Source: Deltaproteobacteria bacterium (lineage in GTDB: Bacteria > Desulfobacterota > Desulfobacteria > Desulfobacterales > UBA11574). Taken from it: a DNA stretch of 16,061 nt. The position numbers and the translations under genes are program-made. The notes below the pieces were generated by a model. That model saw only the letters and a list, made by a program, of their open reading frames with translations, did no database searches and was not told where the DNA came from. Below are positions 6,647 through 14,518 of the stretch, in pieces. Positions within the stretch are counted from its first letter, which is position 1; each line of letters opens with the position of its first letter. The stretch is taken from assembly GCA_019314155.1 (NCBI GenBank), contig JAFCZV010000105.1, forward strand, positions 1-16,061. The letters run 5' to 3'.

Positions 6647-8134
6647 ATGAAGCAAAATATCAATCCGTTTTTGATGATTCTTCTCATGTTCTGTCTGGCA
6701 TGTCTCCCTTCGATTGAAACTGCTAATGCCGATGGTATCCGGGAACCGGTGTATGCCGGAAGTTTTTATCCCGCCACACGTTCTGAGTTGAAAGCGTCCA
6801 TTGAACAGCTTGTCAGCCAGGTTAAACCGGTCCATGTAAATCAACCCCCTCATACATCGCTCAAGGCGATTATTATTCCCCATGCCGGTTATATTTATGC
6901 CGGGTTGACAGCTGCACATGTTTCACTGGTGTTGAAAGAAAATAGATTCAGCCGGGTCATCGTTATGGGGTCGGATCATCGCATCGGCTTTCAGGGCTGT
7001 GCTATCAGCGATGTGAGCGCCTATGAAACCCCGCTCGGATCGATCCGGATCCATGACGATGCCGTCCGGATGCGTCGGGATAAATACTTGTTTCAAACAG
7101 TTCCCCTTTCCGACAAGCTCGAGCACTCCGTGGAAGTGGTTCTTCCATATCTTCAATATTTTCTGATAGAATTCGAGTTCATACCGATTGTGACCGGTCA
7201 TGGCCAGGGTCTGGTCGAAAGGGTTTCGGCAGCTCTCGATCCTTTGCTCGATCAAAATACCCTTCTGGTGGCCAGTTCCGATTTGTCCCACTATCTGCCG
7301 CATAAAGATGCTGTTGTCAGAGATCGGGAAACCATAGAGATAATATTAAATCTGGAAGCCGATAAACTGATAAATCGTGAGAATGCAGCCTGCGGCAAAA
7401 TACCGATTCTAATTTTAATAAACATGGCCCGCCGATACGACTGGAAACCGGTTCTCCTCCATTATTCCAACAGCGGTGACACAGCCGGCGATCGTTCAAA
7501 GGTTGTCGGCTATGGGGCCATAGCCTTTTATGGAGGTTCATCTATGCAACACAGTATCGATCCTCAACCTTTAGATAAGCACGAAGGGCAAACACTGGTG
7601 CGACTGGCCAGGCAGACCATCGCAGAAAAGCTTGGGAAATCTTCCATCAAAGCAGATCCTGAAGATCTAAAAGAGACCGCTTTTCAGGCCCGCAGGGGCA
7701 CCTTTGTAACACTGACGATTGACAAACAGCTGCGCGGTTGTATCGGAAATCTGGACCCCGGTGAATCGATCTTGACCGGGATCAAACGCAATGCCATTAA
7801 TGCCGCTTTCCATGATCCCCGGTTCCCCCCTTTAAAACCGGCTGAACTCGACCGGGTGAACATCGAGGTCAGCATCCTTACCGAGCCGTATCCCCTGGAA
7901 TATCGTGACAGCAAGGATTTGCTTGCCAAGCTGCGCGTCAATGTGGATGGCGTTATACTTCGGAAGGGATCGGCCAGTGCCACTTTTTTGCCACAGGTCT
8001 GGGAACAATTGCCCCGACCTGAAGAGTTTCTTTCCCATCTTTGCATGAAAGCCGGTCTGTCCGCCGATACCTGGAGAGAAAGCCATCTTGAAGTCTTGAC
8101 CTATCAGGTTCAATATTTTGAAGAGGCGAAATGA
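6647..8134 (+). CDS. amrB: AmmeMemoRadiSam proteins B and A as one exported fusion (Memo-AMMECR1)
   Basis: The 495-residue product fuses two AmmeMemoRadiSam components. Residues 1-29 form a signal peptide (hydrophobic about 8-20; likely cleavage at ANA-DG; a CLAC sequence is a poor lipobox). Residues about 33-297 are a Memo domain, related to LigB-type extradiol dioxygenases, with candidate metal ligands kept: His79 in IIPHAGYIYAG, His111 in MGSDH, the SSDLSHY motif (about 210-216) and Cys249 in ACGKIPI. Residues about 308-492 are an AMMECR1 domain with its signature LRGCIGNLDPGESI (about 362-375) and HDPRFPPL. The system's chemistry is unproven. Export of both domains to the periplasm is inferred from the leader. 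ATG 6647 has only a weak ribosome site. The stop overlaps the next gene by 17 bases. Confidence 0.92.
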   Translation: MKQNINPFLMILLMFCLACLPSIETANADGIREPVYAGSFYPATRSELKASIEQLVSQVKPVHVNQPPHTSLKAIIIPHAGYIYAGLTAAHVSLVLKENRFSRVIVMGSDHRIGFQGCAISDVSAYETPLGSIRIHDDAVRMRRDKYLFQTVPLSDKLEHSVEVVLPYLQYFLIEFEFIPIVTGHGQGLVERVSAALDPLLDQNTLLVASSDLSHYLPHKDAVVRDRETIEIILNLEADKLINRENAACGKIPILILINMARRYDWKPVLLHYSNSGDTAGDRSKVVGYGAIAFYGGSSMQHSIDPQPLDKHEGQTLVRLARQTIAEKLGKSSIKADPEDLKETAFQARRGTFVTLTIDKQLRGCIGNLDPGESILTGIKRNAINAAFHDPRFPPLKPAELDRVNIEVSILTEPYPLEYRDSKDLLAKLRVNVDGVILRKGSASATFLPQVWEQLPRPEEFLSHLCMKAGLSADTWRESHLEVLTYQVQYFEEAK

Positions 8135-10226
8135 ACGTTCCATAGCACGGGTGGTCATCGCTACGGGTATTTCTTCCGTGGTGACCCAGCTATTGATCAT
8201 TCGTGAATTCTTAGCTCAATTCCAAGGGAACGAGTTCGTCATTGCCCTGATTCTCTTCAACTGGTTGATCTTAGGTGGCATCGGCACCCTGTTGGCCCGA
8301 TGGATCACCCGGCGTTTCTGGGTTGCCACTGTTGACCGGCTGGGAGGCCTCTCTCTGGTTTTGGCAGGACTCTCCGTCGTACAAATTCTCACCGTTCGCG
8401 GTCTTCGGGACATCCTTTTTATTCACGGCAGTTCGGTGGGATTCTATTCCACTCTGGCCTATATTTTCTTGACCATTGCACCCTATTGCCTTGTGCTCGG
8501 TTTTGTCCTTCCTTACAGCCTTTATGCCATCAGGACGGAGAATCCGGATTATCCCGGAACACGTATCTATATTATTGACAATCTGGGAGATGTGTCGGGC
8601 GGCGCCCTGTTTTCCTTTGTCCTTGTTTTTCTGGTTACCCCATTAAAGGCCGTATTTTTGGCAAATCTGCCGTTGCTGGCGGCAACCTATCTCCTTTTTA
8701 CCCCTTCCTCTCGATATCATCCTGCTGTTTTAGTTGGGACGGGGCTGACGTTTGCCATACTTGTTGCCGGTCTTTTGCTGGAACCCTCATCTCTGACGCC
8801 ATCTGAAGGCAAACTTGTTTATTACAGCGAGTCTCGTTACGGCCGGATCGAGGTGCACCAAGACCAGGAGCAGTTTACGCTTTTTGTGAACGGCAACCCG
8901 CTGTATGGCAATCAGAATCTGAGCATGGCTGAAGAAGCCATCCATTATCCTTTGGCGCAATTGGCCCGCACACGGAATATCCTTTTGATTTCCGCAGAAG
9001 GCGGCATGTTGGCCGAACTCGAAAAGTACCGGCCGGAATCGGTGGATTATGTGGAACTCGATCCACGGGTGGCAGATGTTCAATTCAGGTTCGGCCTGAT
9101 AAAAAGGATTCCCGGCCTGAAGGTTATCCATCAAGACGGCCGGGCCTATCTTTCGGATTCGAATAAAACCTACGATGCGATCATCGTCAACCTGGGCGAG
9201 CCGGACACGTTTCAAATCAACCGGTTTTTTACAGACAGATTTTTTGCTCTGGCGAAACGTCATCTGACCCCGGAAGGTGTGTTGAGTTTTTCCATGAAGG
9301 GGTTTGACAATTATCTGGCCGAACCCCAGCGACAGAAACTTTCTTCACTTTATAACACAGTTAGCGACTATTTCGATCGTGTCCTTTTACTGCCCGGGCA
9401 GAAAATATTTTTTCTGTGCAGCGCTCAACCCTTTAATATCGACATCCCGCTCCTGTTGGATCAAAAAAATATTCGTACGCGCTACATCAAAGGCTATTAT
9501 TATGGCAACCTTACCCGTGAAAGAATTGATCGCCTGAACCATCTCATGGATCGAAAGACTCCAAAAAATACGGACTATTCCCCCCAGTTGATGCGTCTGA
9601 TATTTCTGCAGTGGTTTGCCAAGTTCTCCGCCTCACCCACAAGGTTCATGGCAGTCTTGAGCGTATTATGTCTGATCTACTTAATTCGTATCAGTGCTGA
9701 AGAGTTTGTTCTTTTTTCCACGGGTTGGACGGTTATGGGAAGTGAGGTTCTTGTAATATTTGCCTTTCAAATTTTTTTCGGTTATATTTATTTGCAGATC
9801 GGCCTGATCGTCACTGTTTTCCTGGCCGGTCTTTTGCCCGGCGCCTGGTTCGGTGAGAGAATGCGTTCAAAGAGCAAAACGGCCCTGGCGTTTGCCGATG
9901 GATTGATCATTGTCCTCATGGGCACACTGATCGTCGTTCTGAAGCAGATCGGCCATGATTTGCCGCCGACTTTTTTTCTTGTTTTCGGTTTTGTGATTTC
10001 CCTGATTTGCGGGTTTCAATTCCCTGTGGCCCTTTGGTTGCGGGGCGGCGACGCTCCGGCGGCGACGCGGACCTTCTCCGCTGATTTGATCGGGGCCGCC
10101 TGTGGAACCCTGGTCACGAATGTCGTATTGATCCCCTATTGTGGGATCATCTGGGCTGCGGCCGGATTGATCGGGCTAAAACTTTGCAGTTTAATCGTTA
10201 TTTTTGCGAGTCATGAAAAAAATTAG
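8118..10226 (+). CDS. Membrane-embedded spermidine-synthase-like protein
   Basis: This is a 702-residue fused membrane and spermidine-synthase-like protein. About seven hydrophobic helices (about 10-222) precede an aminopropyltransferase/methyltransferase fold (about 230-460), and five or six more helices follow (about 515-695). Fold marks are YYSESRYGRIEV (about 235-246), the nucleotide-binding turn LISAEGGMLAEL in place of the usual GGGxGG, VELDPRV (about 312-318) and HQDGRAYL (about 338-345). The catalytic-loop position reads NLGEPDT, so the classical polyamine active-site Asp seems altered and real spermidine synthesis is doubtful. TTG 8118 is the only start that fits; it overlaps the Memo-AMMECR1 stop, and an AGG lies about eight bases upstream. 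ATG 8131 is out of frame and closes at once. The overlaps suggest a shared job with the AmmeMemoRadiSam proteins, perhaps on a membrane substrate. Confidence 0.88.
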   Translation: MKRRNERSIARVVIATGISSVVTQLLIIREFLAQFQGNEFVIALILFNWLILGGIGTLLARWITRRFWVATVDRLGGLSLVLAGLSVVQILTVRGLRDILFIHGSSVGFYSTLAYIFLTIAPYCLVLGFVLPYSLYAIRTENPDYPGTRIYIIDNLGDVSGGALFSFVLVFLVTPLKAVFLANLPLLAATYLLFTPSSRYHPAVLVGTGLTFAILVAGLLLEPSSLTPSEGKLVYYSESRYGRIEVHQDQEQFTLFVNGNPLYGNQNLSMAEEAIHYPLAQLARTRNILLISAEGGMLAELEKYRPESVDYVELDPRVADVQFRFGLIKRIPGLKVIHQDGRAYLSDSNKTYDAIIVNLGEPDTFQINRFFTDRFFALAKRHLTPEGVLSFSMKGFDNYLAEPQRQKLSSLYNTVSDYFDRVLLLPGQKIFFLCSAQPFNIDIPLLLDQKNIRTRYIKGYYYGNLTRERIDRLNHLMDRKTPKNTDYSPQLMRLIFLQWFAKFSASPTRFMAVLSVLCLIYLIRISAEEFVLFSTGWTVMGSEVLVIFAFQIFFGYIYLQIGLIVTVFLAGLLPGAWFGERMRSKSKTALAFADGLIIVLMGTLIVVLKQIGHDLPPTFFLVFGFVISLICGFQFPVALWLRGGDAPAATRTFSADLIGAACGTLVTNVVLIPYCGIIWAAAGLIGLKLCSLIVIFASHEKN

Positions 10227-11374
10227 CCGACGTCATTTTCTTTATTGCAGTGCCGGACTTTTTTGTAGCGTCCTGCACGCCGATGCCTTCTGGCCCTTTT
10301 CAGTAAAAACTGGCGTGGCAGCGGGCCCGGCCGATATTCGCGGCCATGTTTTTAAAGGAGATGCACCTCAAAAATTGTGGAAGTGGTCCCATGAAGGATT
10401 TCTTTATACGAAGCTGGATAACAAACTGGTCATGTGCGGTATCTGCCCCAACAGATGCCTTCTATCGCCGGGTGACCGCAGCGTATGCCGTTCCAAGGTC
10501 AATATGGACGGCGTCCTTTACAGTCTGACATACGGCAATCCTTGTAGCGTGAATGTGGATCCCATTGAAAAAAAACCGCTGTTTCATTTCAAACCCCGAT
10601 CAAAAGCCTTTTCCATTGCCACCACCGGCTGCAATTTTCGGTGTCTGAATTGCCAGAACTGGGAAATCTCCCAAGCCAAACCCCATGAAGTCCGCCATCA
10701 CGAACTTTTCCCGGCCGATGTGATTCAAGGGGCACAGCGTACCGGATGCGCGTCCATTGCCTATACATATTCCGAAGCCGTCACTTTTTTTGAATATATG
10801 ATCGATACCGAGGATCGCTAATTTATGGATTTCCAACGGTTATATCAACCGAAAGCCTCTGGAGGAACTGTGCAGCGTTCTGGACGCCGCCAATATCAAT
10901 CTCAAGACATTCAGCGACGCCATATACCGGAAATTGAACGGCGGCCGTCTGCAGCCGGTATTAAATACTTTCAAAACATTGCATGAACAAAAAATTCATT
11001 TTGAGATGACGAATTTGGTGGTGCCCGGGTATGCCGATGATGCCGAGATGGTCAAACAGATGTGCCAATGGATTCTAACGACCCTCGGGCCCGATTATCC
11101 TATGCACTTTTTAAGGTTCTTTCCCCAATACAAACTCGACCGCTTGCCGGCCACTCCGCTTTCAACCCTCATTCGGTTTCGCAAGCTGGCTATGGCTGAA
11201 GGAATCCATTATGTCTATGTGGGCAACGCTTCCTATCCCGAGGGAAACAACACGTATTGCCACAATTGCAAGAAACTGCTCATTGAACGGATCGGATATT
11301 TCATCCAAACTTATGACCTGAACGAAAATCGGTGCAAATATTGCGGGACCGTTATTCCCGGGCGATGGACTTGA
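10213..11374 (+). pseudogene. amrS: AmmeMemoRadiSam radical SAM enzyme, frameshifted (or sequence error)
   Basis: Two consecutive frames together encode one AmrS-type radical SAM enzyme. Part one (10213-10821) has a twin-arginine-like leader (SRRHFL at about residues 5-10, hydrophobic stretch, HADA-FW), the N-terminal cysteine set CGICPNRCLL...VCRSK, the cluster motif CNFRCLNC (CxxxCxxC) and IAYTYSEAVTFFEYMIDT, then runs into TAA at 10819. Part two is in another frame. Homology-like text resumes at 10814 (IANLWISNGYINRKPLEELC) and runs through TNLVVPGYADDAEM and two C-terminal CxxC pairs (CHNC, CKYC) to IPGRWT. Between MIDT and IANLW about eight residues are expected, but only four bases are present, which fits a loss of about 20 bases. 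The ATG 10213 start overlaps the previous stop by 14 bases. Whether the break is natural or an assembly fault is unknown. Confidence 0.85.
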
Positions 11375-11429
11375 CCCGAATGGTCTATACAGAACAGCAA
11401 AGATCTTTCCTTTAACTGGAGGAACCTTT

Positions 11430-13226
11430 ATGGATGGTTTTTACGGAAGGTTTTTAAAAATTAATCTAACGGACAATCAATTCGATGTGGTGACCTTAAA
11501 TGAAGAGATTCTTTTAAAATATCTTGGCGGGAAGGGTCTGGCTTCATATCTCCTTTATTCCATCAATCCTCCGGGTGTCGATCCTCTCTCACCGGATAAT
11601 TGCCTGATTTTTGCAACCGGGCCCATCACCAACAGCCGAATATGGGGTTCAAGCCGGTATGGCGTTTTTTCCAAATCCCCCCAGACCGGTTTTTTTTCTG
11701 AATCTTATGCCGGCGGAAAAGTACCGGAAGCCGTCGATTCAACAGGGTTTGACGCCATTGTAATTGCCGGGAAAAGTAAGCGCCCGACAGTTGTTGTCAT
11801 ACAACCTGATGGTGTCACATTCAATGATGCTTCAGGTATTTGGGGGATGGATACGTATCAAACCGAAGATACCGTGAATCAACAATTCGGCAGTGTCGGC
11901 GGAGAAACGACAAAATCCGGTGCCGTCGTCATTGGTCCGGCAGGAGAGAACCTTGTTCGATTTGCTGTTATCGAAAACGATTACTGGCGATCGGCCGGAA
12001 GGACCGGGGTCGGTACCGTCATGGGATCAAAGAATCTCAAGGCCATTGTATTCAAGGGAGATAGAAAGCGTCCGCTTTTCCATAAGGAACATGTGCGGCA
12101 GTTTTCAAAAGCGATTGGCAAAGAATCGAAAAACAACCCTATTGTTCAGGCTTTCAGAACCATGGGTACACCCATGATGGTGAAAACTACCAATCAAGCC
12201 ATGGCGTTTCCCACAAAATATTGGTCTGAAAGTTTTTTTGATAAATGGGAAAATATCGGTTCAGAAGCTTTGCACAACCAGTGCCGTGTTCAGCCGCGTG
12301 CCTGCTCGAAATGCTTTATCGCATGTGGACGGATGACCACTGTGTTAAGGGGGCGCCATGCCGGTCTCAAGATTGAAGGGCCCGAATACGAGACGATATT
12401 TGCTTTTGGCGGTCTTTGCATGATCGACAGCATCGAGGAGATCGCTTATTTGAACGATATTTGTGACCGTCTCGGTATGGATACAATATCCGCTGGGAAT
12501 CTGTGCGGATTTGCCATTGAGGCTGCCAAACAAAAGAAAATAGATTTTCATATTGATTATGGAGATGTCGATGGCATAGCCACTCTGCTTAAACAAATTG
12601 CAGCAAGGCAGGGCATCGGAGACATCCTGGCCCGAGGGATTGGATATGCAGCAAAAGCCTGGAACCTTGAAGACATGGCTGTTCATGTCAAGGGCCTTGA
12701 GCCGCCGGGTTATGATCCCAGAGTACTCAAAGGGAGCGGGCTTGCTTTTGCCGTTGCAGACCGCGGCGCATGTCATTTAAGGGCAACGTTTCATAATCCT
12801 GAATTGAAAGGGGTGATCGATCCTGGAATCATCAAGGGAAAAGCCGAACTTCTGGTGGATTTTGAAGATCGCCTGACGCTGATGGACACCTTTATTCTGT
12901 GCCGATTTTACAGAGATATGTATCTCTGGGAACGGTTGGGACAGATCATTGAGATGACCACCGGCTTGAAGCAGAATAAAGCCCAATTGCAGAAAAGAGC
13001 TTCTGAAATATCTACGCTGATTCGTTGCTTTAACATACGGGAAGGGCTTAAGCCCGAAGATGATTCGCTTCCAAAACGTTTTCACGAAGACATCCTCAAA
13101 ACAGGACACGTCATTACCGAAAAGGAGCTTGGCGCAATGTTGAAGGATTATTACAATCTTCGGGGTTGGGATGAAAACGGGGTTCCTGACCAAACAGCCG
13201 AAGATCGCCTACAGCGACTCGACTGA
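11430..13226 (+). CDS. Aldehyde ferredoxin oxidoreductase family protein
   Basis: This 598-residue protein is close to the usual size of tungsten-pterin aldehyde ferredoxin oxidoreductases, which oxidise aldehydes to carboxylic acids with ferredoxin as acceptor. The N-terminal domain (about 4-208) has the family's YGRFLKINLT, YLGGKGLASYLLY, FATGPITNSR, FSESYAGGKVPEA and RTGVGTVMGSKNLKAI. The [4Fe-4S] ligands appear as Cys292, Cys295 and Cys299 (CSKCFIAC) and Cys491 (FILCRFYRD). Pterin and active-site regions read EGPEYETIFAFG (about 316-327) and DRGACHLRATFH (about 444-455). The start has GGAGG seven bases upstream. The cytoplasmic location is inferred from the lack of a signal peptide. The substrate cannot be told from sequence; BamB-type benzoyl-CoA reductase subunits share the fold, but no Bam partners are visible. 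It lies 55 bases after the broken radical SAM gene and may share its transcript. Confidence 0.92.
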   Translation: MDGFYGRFLKINLTDNQFDVVTLNEEILLKYLGGKGLASYLLYSINPPGVDPLSPDNCLIFATGPITNSRIWGSSRYGVFSKSPQTGFFSESYAGGKVPEAVDSTGFDAIVIAGKSKRPTVVVIQPDGVTFNDASGIWGMDTYQTEDTVNQQFGSVGGETTKSGAVVIGPAGENLVRFAVIENDYWRSAGRTGVGTVMGSKNLKAIVFKGDRKRPLFHKEHVRQFSKAIGKESKNNPIVQAFRTMGTPMMVKTTNQAMAFPTKYWSESFFDKWENIGSEALHNQCRVQPRACSKCFIACGRMTTVLRGRHAGLKIEGPEYETIFAFGGLCMIDSIEEIAYLNDICDRLGMDTISAGNLCGFAIEAAKQKKIDFHIDYGDVDGIATLLKQIAARQGIGDILARGIGYAAKAWNLEDMAVHVKGLEPPGYDPRVLKGSGLAFAVADRGACHLRATFHNPELKGVIDPGIIKGKAELLVDFEDRLTLMDTFILCRFYRDMYLWERLGQIIEMTTGLKQNKAQLQKRASEISTLIRCFNIREGLKPEDDSLPKRFHEDILKTGHVITEKELGAMLKDYYNLRGWDENGVPDQTAEDRLQRLD

Positions 13227-13272
13227 GCTCGACGAAGTCTTGCCGCATGGATCTTCAATGACAGTTTTTTTG

Positions 13273-13301
13273 TTGACAGCTACGACAATGTGGTATATCA
13301 T
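13273..13301 (+). promoter_or_regulatory. Putative sigma70 promoter for the Cys/His-rich exported protein
   Basis: TTGACA (13273-13278), a 17-base spacer and TATCAT (13296-13301) form a good promoter match; TATATC at 13294 is a less well spaced alternative -10. The start codon follows 33 bases after the -10 box. No clear terminator separates it from the oxidoreductase gene upstream. Confidence 0.5.
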
Positions 13302-13334
13302 CTGTGACTTAACAGAACTTGAGTTTTCTTAGAT

Positions 13335-13754
13335 ATGAATTTATTTTCCAGAAAAATAGTTGTCTGTCTTTTCGCCGTAATGTTGGGCATGAATATAGTT
13401 TCCCTCACGGCAGGTGCCGTTGACCATTGCGTCGGTTCACCGTGTTTTCACTGCAACGGGATGATGATTGCACACAATGAACCGGCACCGGTATTTGGTT
13501 CTGCCGGACATATGTGCTATTCATCTTTTGCAAATAGTCCATGTAATCTGAATAGAAACCCAGAGTCAAAGACCAAGATCTTCATCGTATCGTCTATAAA
13601 ACAAGATCGACACGAGACGGACGGCTCTTTTACTATTTCCAATTGTGAAATCTATTTCTTACAGTCCATCAGAAAAAACAGAGCGCCAGACCAATTCCGG
13701 CCCACGACCGGTACCATTCCCATCTATCTTCAAAACCTTTCTTTTCTCTGTTAG
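13335..13754 (+). CDS. Unrecognised Cys/His-rich exported small protein
   Basis: I do not recognise this 139-residue protein. It has a plausible signal peptide (basic start MNLFSRK, hydrophobic about 8-27, cleavage near AGA-VD). The mature N-terminal half is rich in possible metal ligands: HCVGSPCFHCNGMMIAH (about 31-47, cysteines 32, 37 and 40) and GHMCYSSFANSPC (about 58-70, cysteines 61 and 70), plus Cys104 and a terminal Cys139. The SPC segments look like a loose repeat. The C-terminal half is basic and featureless. Metal binding or disulfide bonding in the periplasm is inferred only. A promoter-like sequence just upstream supports expression, but the ribosome site is weak (GAG about 10 bases before ATG). 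It lies between the oxidoreductase and a group of envelope redox genes. Confidence 0.6.
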   Translation: MNLFSRKIVVCLFAVMLGMNIVSLTAGAVDHCVGSPCFHCNGMMIAHNEPAPVFGSAGHMCYSSFANSPCNLNRNPESKTKIFIVSSIKQDRHETDGSFTISNCEIYFLQSIRKNRAPDQFRPTTGTIPIYLQNLSFLC

Positions 13755-13883
13755 CCTCAAAAGATAGGGTTCTTCAGCTACAATTATATCATTTCGCTTT
13801 TAGATTCCGAGAATCGGTGTCTTTTATTTTTGCAATTCATCCCGATGGGGGTAATCTGCACCGACACCCTGTTCAAAAAAATG

Positions 13884-13906
13884 TGGGTATTTATAACCCA
13901 AATGGG
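13884..13906 (+). repeat. Two overlapping inverted repeats upstream of the sigma54 promoter
   Basis: TGGGT-N7-ACCCA (13884-13900) overlaps CCCA-AA-TGGG (13897-13906). They lie about 45-65 bases upstream of the -24 element and could be binding sites for a sigma54 activator, although activator sites are usually somewhat further upstream. The remainder of the 13755-14014 gap shows no convincing gene or terminator. Confidence 0.3.
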
Positions 13907-13948
13907 AACCCTGACTGGATATAATGTATACAATTTTTTATTCCCCGT

Positions 13949-13964
13949 TGGCATAACTATTGCT
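13949..13964 (+). promoter_or_regulatory. Sigma54 (RpoN) -24/-12 promoter
   Basis: TGGCATAACTATTGCT fits the consensus TGGCAC-N5-TTGCA/T with the invariant GG (13950-13951) and GC (13962-13963) separated by exactly ten bases. Transcription would start near 13975, about 40 bases before the ATG of the PepSY-like gene. This predicts control by an enhancer-binding protein encoded elsewhere. Confidence 0.7.
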
Positions 13965-14014
13965 TTTATTGACGCAAAGAGAACAGGTTCATTGCTAAAT
14001 TTGGAGGTGTAAAG

Positions 14015-14380
14015 ATGAAAAGAACAATGAAAATCTTTATCACAGTAATTTCGTTTGTGGCAATTATAGGATTCAGTTATTATTTTATTGGAGGAGTCAA
14101 TCGTGCGAACGCCTGTGGCGTTGGCGCTCAAGGTGGTGAAAGTTATGTGCCGCAGCGGCGCGGTACAACAGGTAATCTGGCCCGGAAAGCCTTTATAACC
14201 AAAGAGCAAGCCTTTGAAATGGTGTCCCGGCACGTAAAAAGATTGAATCCGAACCTGAAAATTGGACAGCTTAACGATGCCGGCAGACTTTTTGAAGCCG
14301 AAATCATTACAAAAGACAATGAAGTTGTCCAGTTGATAGGAGTGGAGAAAGAAACCGGTAGAATTTTACTCATTAATTAA
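14015..14380 (+). CDS. Small exported PepSY-like protein
   Basis: The 121-residue protein begins with a signal peptide (KRTMK, hydrophobic about 6-26, cleavage at ANA-CG near residue 33). After a short Gly-rich linker, residues about 58-121 resemble a single PepSY-type domain: a helix (ITKEQAFEMVSRHVKRLNP) followed by strands containing FEAEIITKDNEVVQLIGVEKETGRILLIN. Such domains are often periplasmic and in some cases inhibit proteases, but no activity can be assigned here. The start has a strong GGAGG seven bases upstream of ATG and a sigma54 promoter about 50 bases away, so it is probably induced by a specific signal. It could work with the CuA and cytochrome proteins downstream, but those have their own promoter. 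The single mature cysteine sits at or next to the predicted cleavage site. Confidence 0.7.
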   Translation: MKRTMKIFITVISFVAIIGFSYYFIGGVNRANACGVGAQGGESYVPQRRGTTGNLARKAFITKEQAFEMVSRHVKRLNPNLKIGQLNDAGRLFEAEIITKDNEVVQLIGVEKETGRILLIN

Positions 14381-14518
14381 GCAACTGCCGTTACCTTTTC
14401 AAGGCGTTACATCGGCCGGCGATGACAGGCTGTGACGGATATGCAAGAGAGCACCCTTCACTAAAATCTGTTTTTGCCATGACAAAGAAGTCGTGTCACT
14501 GAATTTGCAAAATAAGAC

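Noticed and set aside
8131..8145. ATG at 8131 as start of the spermidine-synthase-like gene
   Set aside because: Although GAAGAGG lies upstream, this ATG is in another frame and reaches a stop after four codons; TTG 8118 is the usable start.
13227..13272. Possible terminator after the aldehyde oxidoreductase gene (GAAG...CTTC before a T-run)
   Set aside because: Only four contiguous pairs can be formed and the T-run at 13265-13271 lies well beyond the stem; too weak to call.
13830..14012. Plus-strand 60-codon ORF before the PepSY-like gene
   Set aside because: It starts with TTG, lacks a ribosome site and overlaps the sigma54 element, so it is more likely leader and regulatory DNA.
13784..14233. 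Minus-strand ORF of 149 codons
   Set aside because: It runs across the sigma54 promoter and most of the PepSY-like gene, which has a signal peptide, strong ribosome site and family-like domain. The antisense product looks like random composition.
14405..14425. CATCG-GCCGG-CGATG hairpin as a terminator for the PepSY-like gene
   Set aside because: The stem is short and no run of T follows, so intrinsic termination is not supported.
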